In this document: positions 14,363 to 15,952 of the stretch, in pieces
Numbering within the stretch: position 1 is the stretch's first letter
Layout: the number at the start of each line of letters is the position of its first letter
From: Myxococcales bacterium
GTDB lineage: Bacteria > Myxococcota > Polyangia > HGW-17 > SLPX01
Assembly: GCA_007131745.1 (NCBI GenBank)
Contig: SLPX01000368.1
Span: forward strand, 1-15,952
Direction: 5' to 3'
Length of the DNA: 15,952 nt
Made by a program: the position numbers and the translations under genes
The notes under the pieces: generated by a model
Databases searched by the model: none
Seen by the model: the letters and a program-made list of their open reading frames with translations, nothing else
What the model was told of the DNA's origin: nothing

Positions 14363-15952
14363 ATGAGCACACAAGGATCATCCGCTGACATCTCCTCGAT
14401 TTCCCGCGGTTCGCAACAAGGCAACCATTCCTCAGATCCCGGCAATCCAGCGAACCGGGGAGAAGATTTGAATGTGAAACTCCTGGGTTCAATCATGAGA
14501 TACACCGAGGAGAATTACGGAAAAGACGCTGCCGAAAGAATCCTTGGTCGCATCGGCCTTTCCATGGAAGACCTCTCAGGCCCCCGCTACTGGATTTCCC
14601 ATGCCCAGTTTGAAAGGGTCCTCGCTTCTTGCCGCGCGCTTTTTGAAAACGATGAGGAGTTCAAAGCCGCCTGCCGCTACAAGCTGGCTGAGAGCTACGG
14701 CCCGTTGCGCTACCTCGTACGGGCTGCTTCCGTGGGCGGCACGTTTGTCCTTGCAGTTCGCACCATGCATCTTGTGTCTAGAATCAGCAAGTATGAACTG
14801 GTGGAAATCGGCCCAGGCCATATCACCAAGCGATACGTTTCCGAACGTCCCGAGAGCCGGCTGATGTGCCTTTCTCGAATATCCAACATAGAAGCATTTG
14901 CAACCCTTTGGGGCCTCCCCCTTGCAGTGGTCAAGGAATCCGGCTGCATAGCGAACGGCGACGATGCATGCACATACCACATCAAGTGGTATGAGCGTCC
15001 CCGACGACTGCCCGCTCTATACGGCGCGATTTTGGGCGGCGCGGGCTCGGCAGCGATCCTGGCTGTGTCCGGCCCGATTGCGGTTGCATGCATGCTTCCG
15101 ATCCTGGGCGGACTCGCCATGCACATGAGGGAACTCGGAAAAGTTTATCGCCGCAACGTGGAATTCAGCGAGGAAAACAACAAGCACCTTAGAGACCTGG
15201 CGAAAAAGAACGCTCTTGCGCTTCAAGAAGTCAGCGCTCTGACTCAAAGGCACAAGGATTGGAGCAGGCTTCTCGAAAACCAGATTTCAGAAAACCAGCG
15301 CCGCATGGAAGACGCTCTGGAGCACATGGGAGCGCTCATGACCGAACGTCACTCGAGAGCGGCCCGCACCTCTCATGATATGAGCAGCCCGCTGCAGATA
15401 CTGACCATGCTCCGGTATTCTCTCGAACCCCACATTAGGCCCGATGATCGGGAAGGGTTGAGCATCCTGGACGACGCTGTCGAAGCAGCGGACCGCATAT
15501 CGAAACTGGCGCGGGAACTCATGGACGCTCCCGTCAGACCCCTGGGCGTGGCGCTTCCCATGAAGCCCGAGATCCTGGAGGTAGGGGACCTGGCCGAGCG
15601 TTTCAAACGAAGAACCATGGCCCAAGTCATCGGCAAACCCATCCGGGTGAGTTCCTTTACAAGCCGGGAAGCTCCCGAAGCCATTCGCATCGATCACCTG
15701 CTTTTCAACCGGGTTGTAGACAACCTTCTGACCAACGCGGCCCGTTACACCGAAAAGGGTTCCATTCTCATCGAGGTTGACGGCACAGCGGGAAGTCTGG
15801 TCGTTAAGGTGTCGGACACGGGAGTGGGCATAATGGAAGAGGATATGCGGATGGTCTTTCAACCCGGCACAACCGGCAGAATAAAGCATGAAAACAGCCG
15901 CGGTCTCGGCCTTCCAATAGTCGTAGATCTTCTGGACCAAATCGGCGGAAGG
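14363..15952 (+). CDS. Paralogous sensor histidine kinase, 3' partial at window edge
   Basis: The first 530 residues are present and the frame is open at the window edge. ATGs in the same frame lie at 14354, 14357 and 14363; AAGGA (14349-14353) is best spaced for 14363 (MSTQGSS), with 14357 possible. The architecture matches the upstream gene: short polar N-terminus, sensor domain (about 35-208), a tight pair of hydrophobic helices (about 216-253), a coiled coil, and HDMSSPLQIL with H338. The ATPase motifs are canonical: DNLLTNAARYTEKG (N454, N458), DTGVGI (D485, G487, G489) and RGLGLP (G514, G516). This copy should be a competent kinase. The strong match to the upstream kinase over nearly its whole length marks a tandem duplication. 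No response regulator is within view; it may lie beyond the edge. Confidence 0.86.
   Translation, partial: MSTQGSSADISSISRGSQQGNHSSDPGNPANRGEDLNVKLLGSIMRYTEENYGKDAAERILGRIGLSMEDLSGPRYWISHAQFERVLASCRALFENDEEFKAACRYKLAESYGPLRYLVRAASVGGTFVLAVRTMHLVSRISKYELVEIGPGHITKRYVSERPESRLMCLSRISNIEAFATLWGLPLAVVKESGCIANGDDACTYHIKWYERPRRLPALYGAILGGAGSAAILAVSGPIAVACMLPILGGLAMHMRELGKVYRRNVEFSEENNKHLRDLAKKNALALQEVSALTQRHKDWSRLLENQISENQRRMEDALEHMGALMTERHSRAARTSHDMSSPLQILTMLRYSLEPHIRPDDREGLSILDDAVEAADRISKLARELMDAPVRPLGVALPMKPEILEVGDLAERFKRRTMAQVIGKPIRVSSFTSREAPEAIRIDHLLFNRVVDNLLTNAARYTEKGSILIEVDGTAGSLVVKVSDTGVGIMEEDMRMVFQPGTTGRIKHENSRGLGLPIVVDLLDQIGGR

Noticed and set aside
15287..15940. A 217-codon open frame on the minus strand inside the second kinase
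   Set aside because: It mirrors the conserved histidine-kinase frame, including the H-box and N-box. It has no independent features.
1..15952. Mobile elements, CRISPR arrays, tRNA or rRNA genes
   Set aside because: No transposase, integrase, terminal repeats, regularly spaced repeats or RNA gene signatures were seen. The repeats present are short coding or promoter repeats.

Overview
The window looks like part of a Gram-negative, Myxococcota/Bradymonadales-type (former Deltaproteobacteria) chromosome. This is inferred from three traits: almost every gene encodes an exported lipoprotein with an acidic Asp/Gly-rich linker after the lipobox Cys; one protein carries the Cys-rich disulfide repeats typical of myxobacteria; and there are two large hybrid histidine-kinase-like sensors. 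Nothing suggests phage, an insertion sequence, CRISPR, tRNA or rRNA.

Layout. (1) 2-970 (+): the C-terminal part, possibly most, of a PHP-type CehA/McbA-like metallohydrolase, entering from the left edge. (2) 986-5072 (-): a three-gene unit transcribed leftwards, with a GH42-like lipoprotein (802 aa), a small DUF4177-like protein, and a lipase-family lipoprotein that overlaps it by ATGA. (3) 5366-6804 (+): two lipoproteins, a cupin and one of unknown function, each with its own strong ribosome binding site and a candidate TTGACC promoter. (4) 6835-8850 (-): a small 8-Cys lipoprotein followed by a beta-propeller lipoprotein split by an in-frame TAG. (5) 9134-10711 (+): a right-handed beta-helix lipoprotein with the best promoter candidate in the window. 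(6) 10734-12227 (-): a secreted protein with four Cys-rich repeats and a sulfatase-modifying-factor (FGE-like) fold that lacks the copper-binding cysteines. (7) 12425-15952 (+): two tandem paralogous sensor histidine kinases, the second cut by the right edge.

How the parts may work together. The genes lie in alternating convergent and divergent pairs, so this is not one operon. The shared theme is the cell surface: putative carbohydrate- and ester-active lipoproteins, a cupin, a propeller and a beta-helix, next to a membrane-anchored sensor kinase pair. A regulatory link between the kinases and the lipoproteins is speculation; no response regulator is in the window. The points most worth a second look are the amber-split propeller gene, the duplicated kinases with one degenerate ATP site, and the FGE-like protein without catalytic cysteines.
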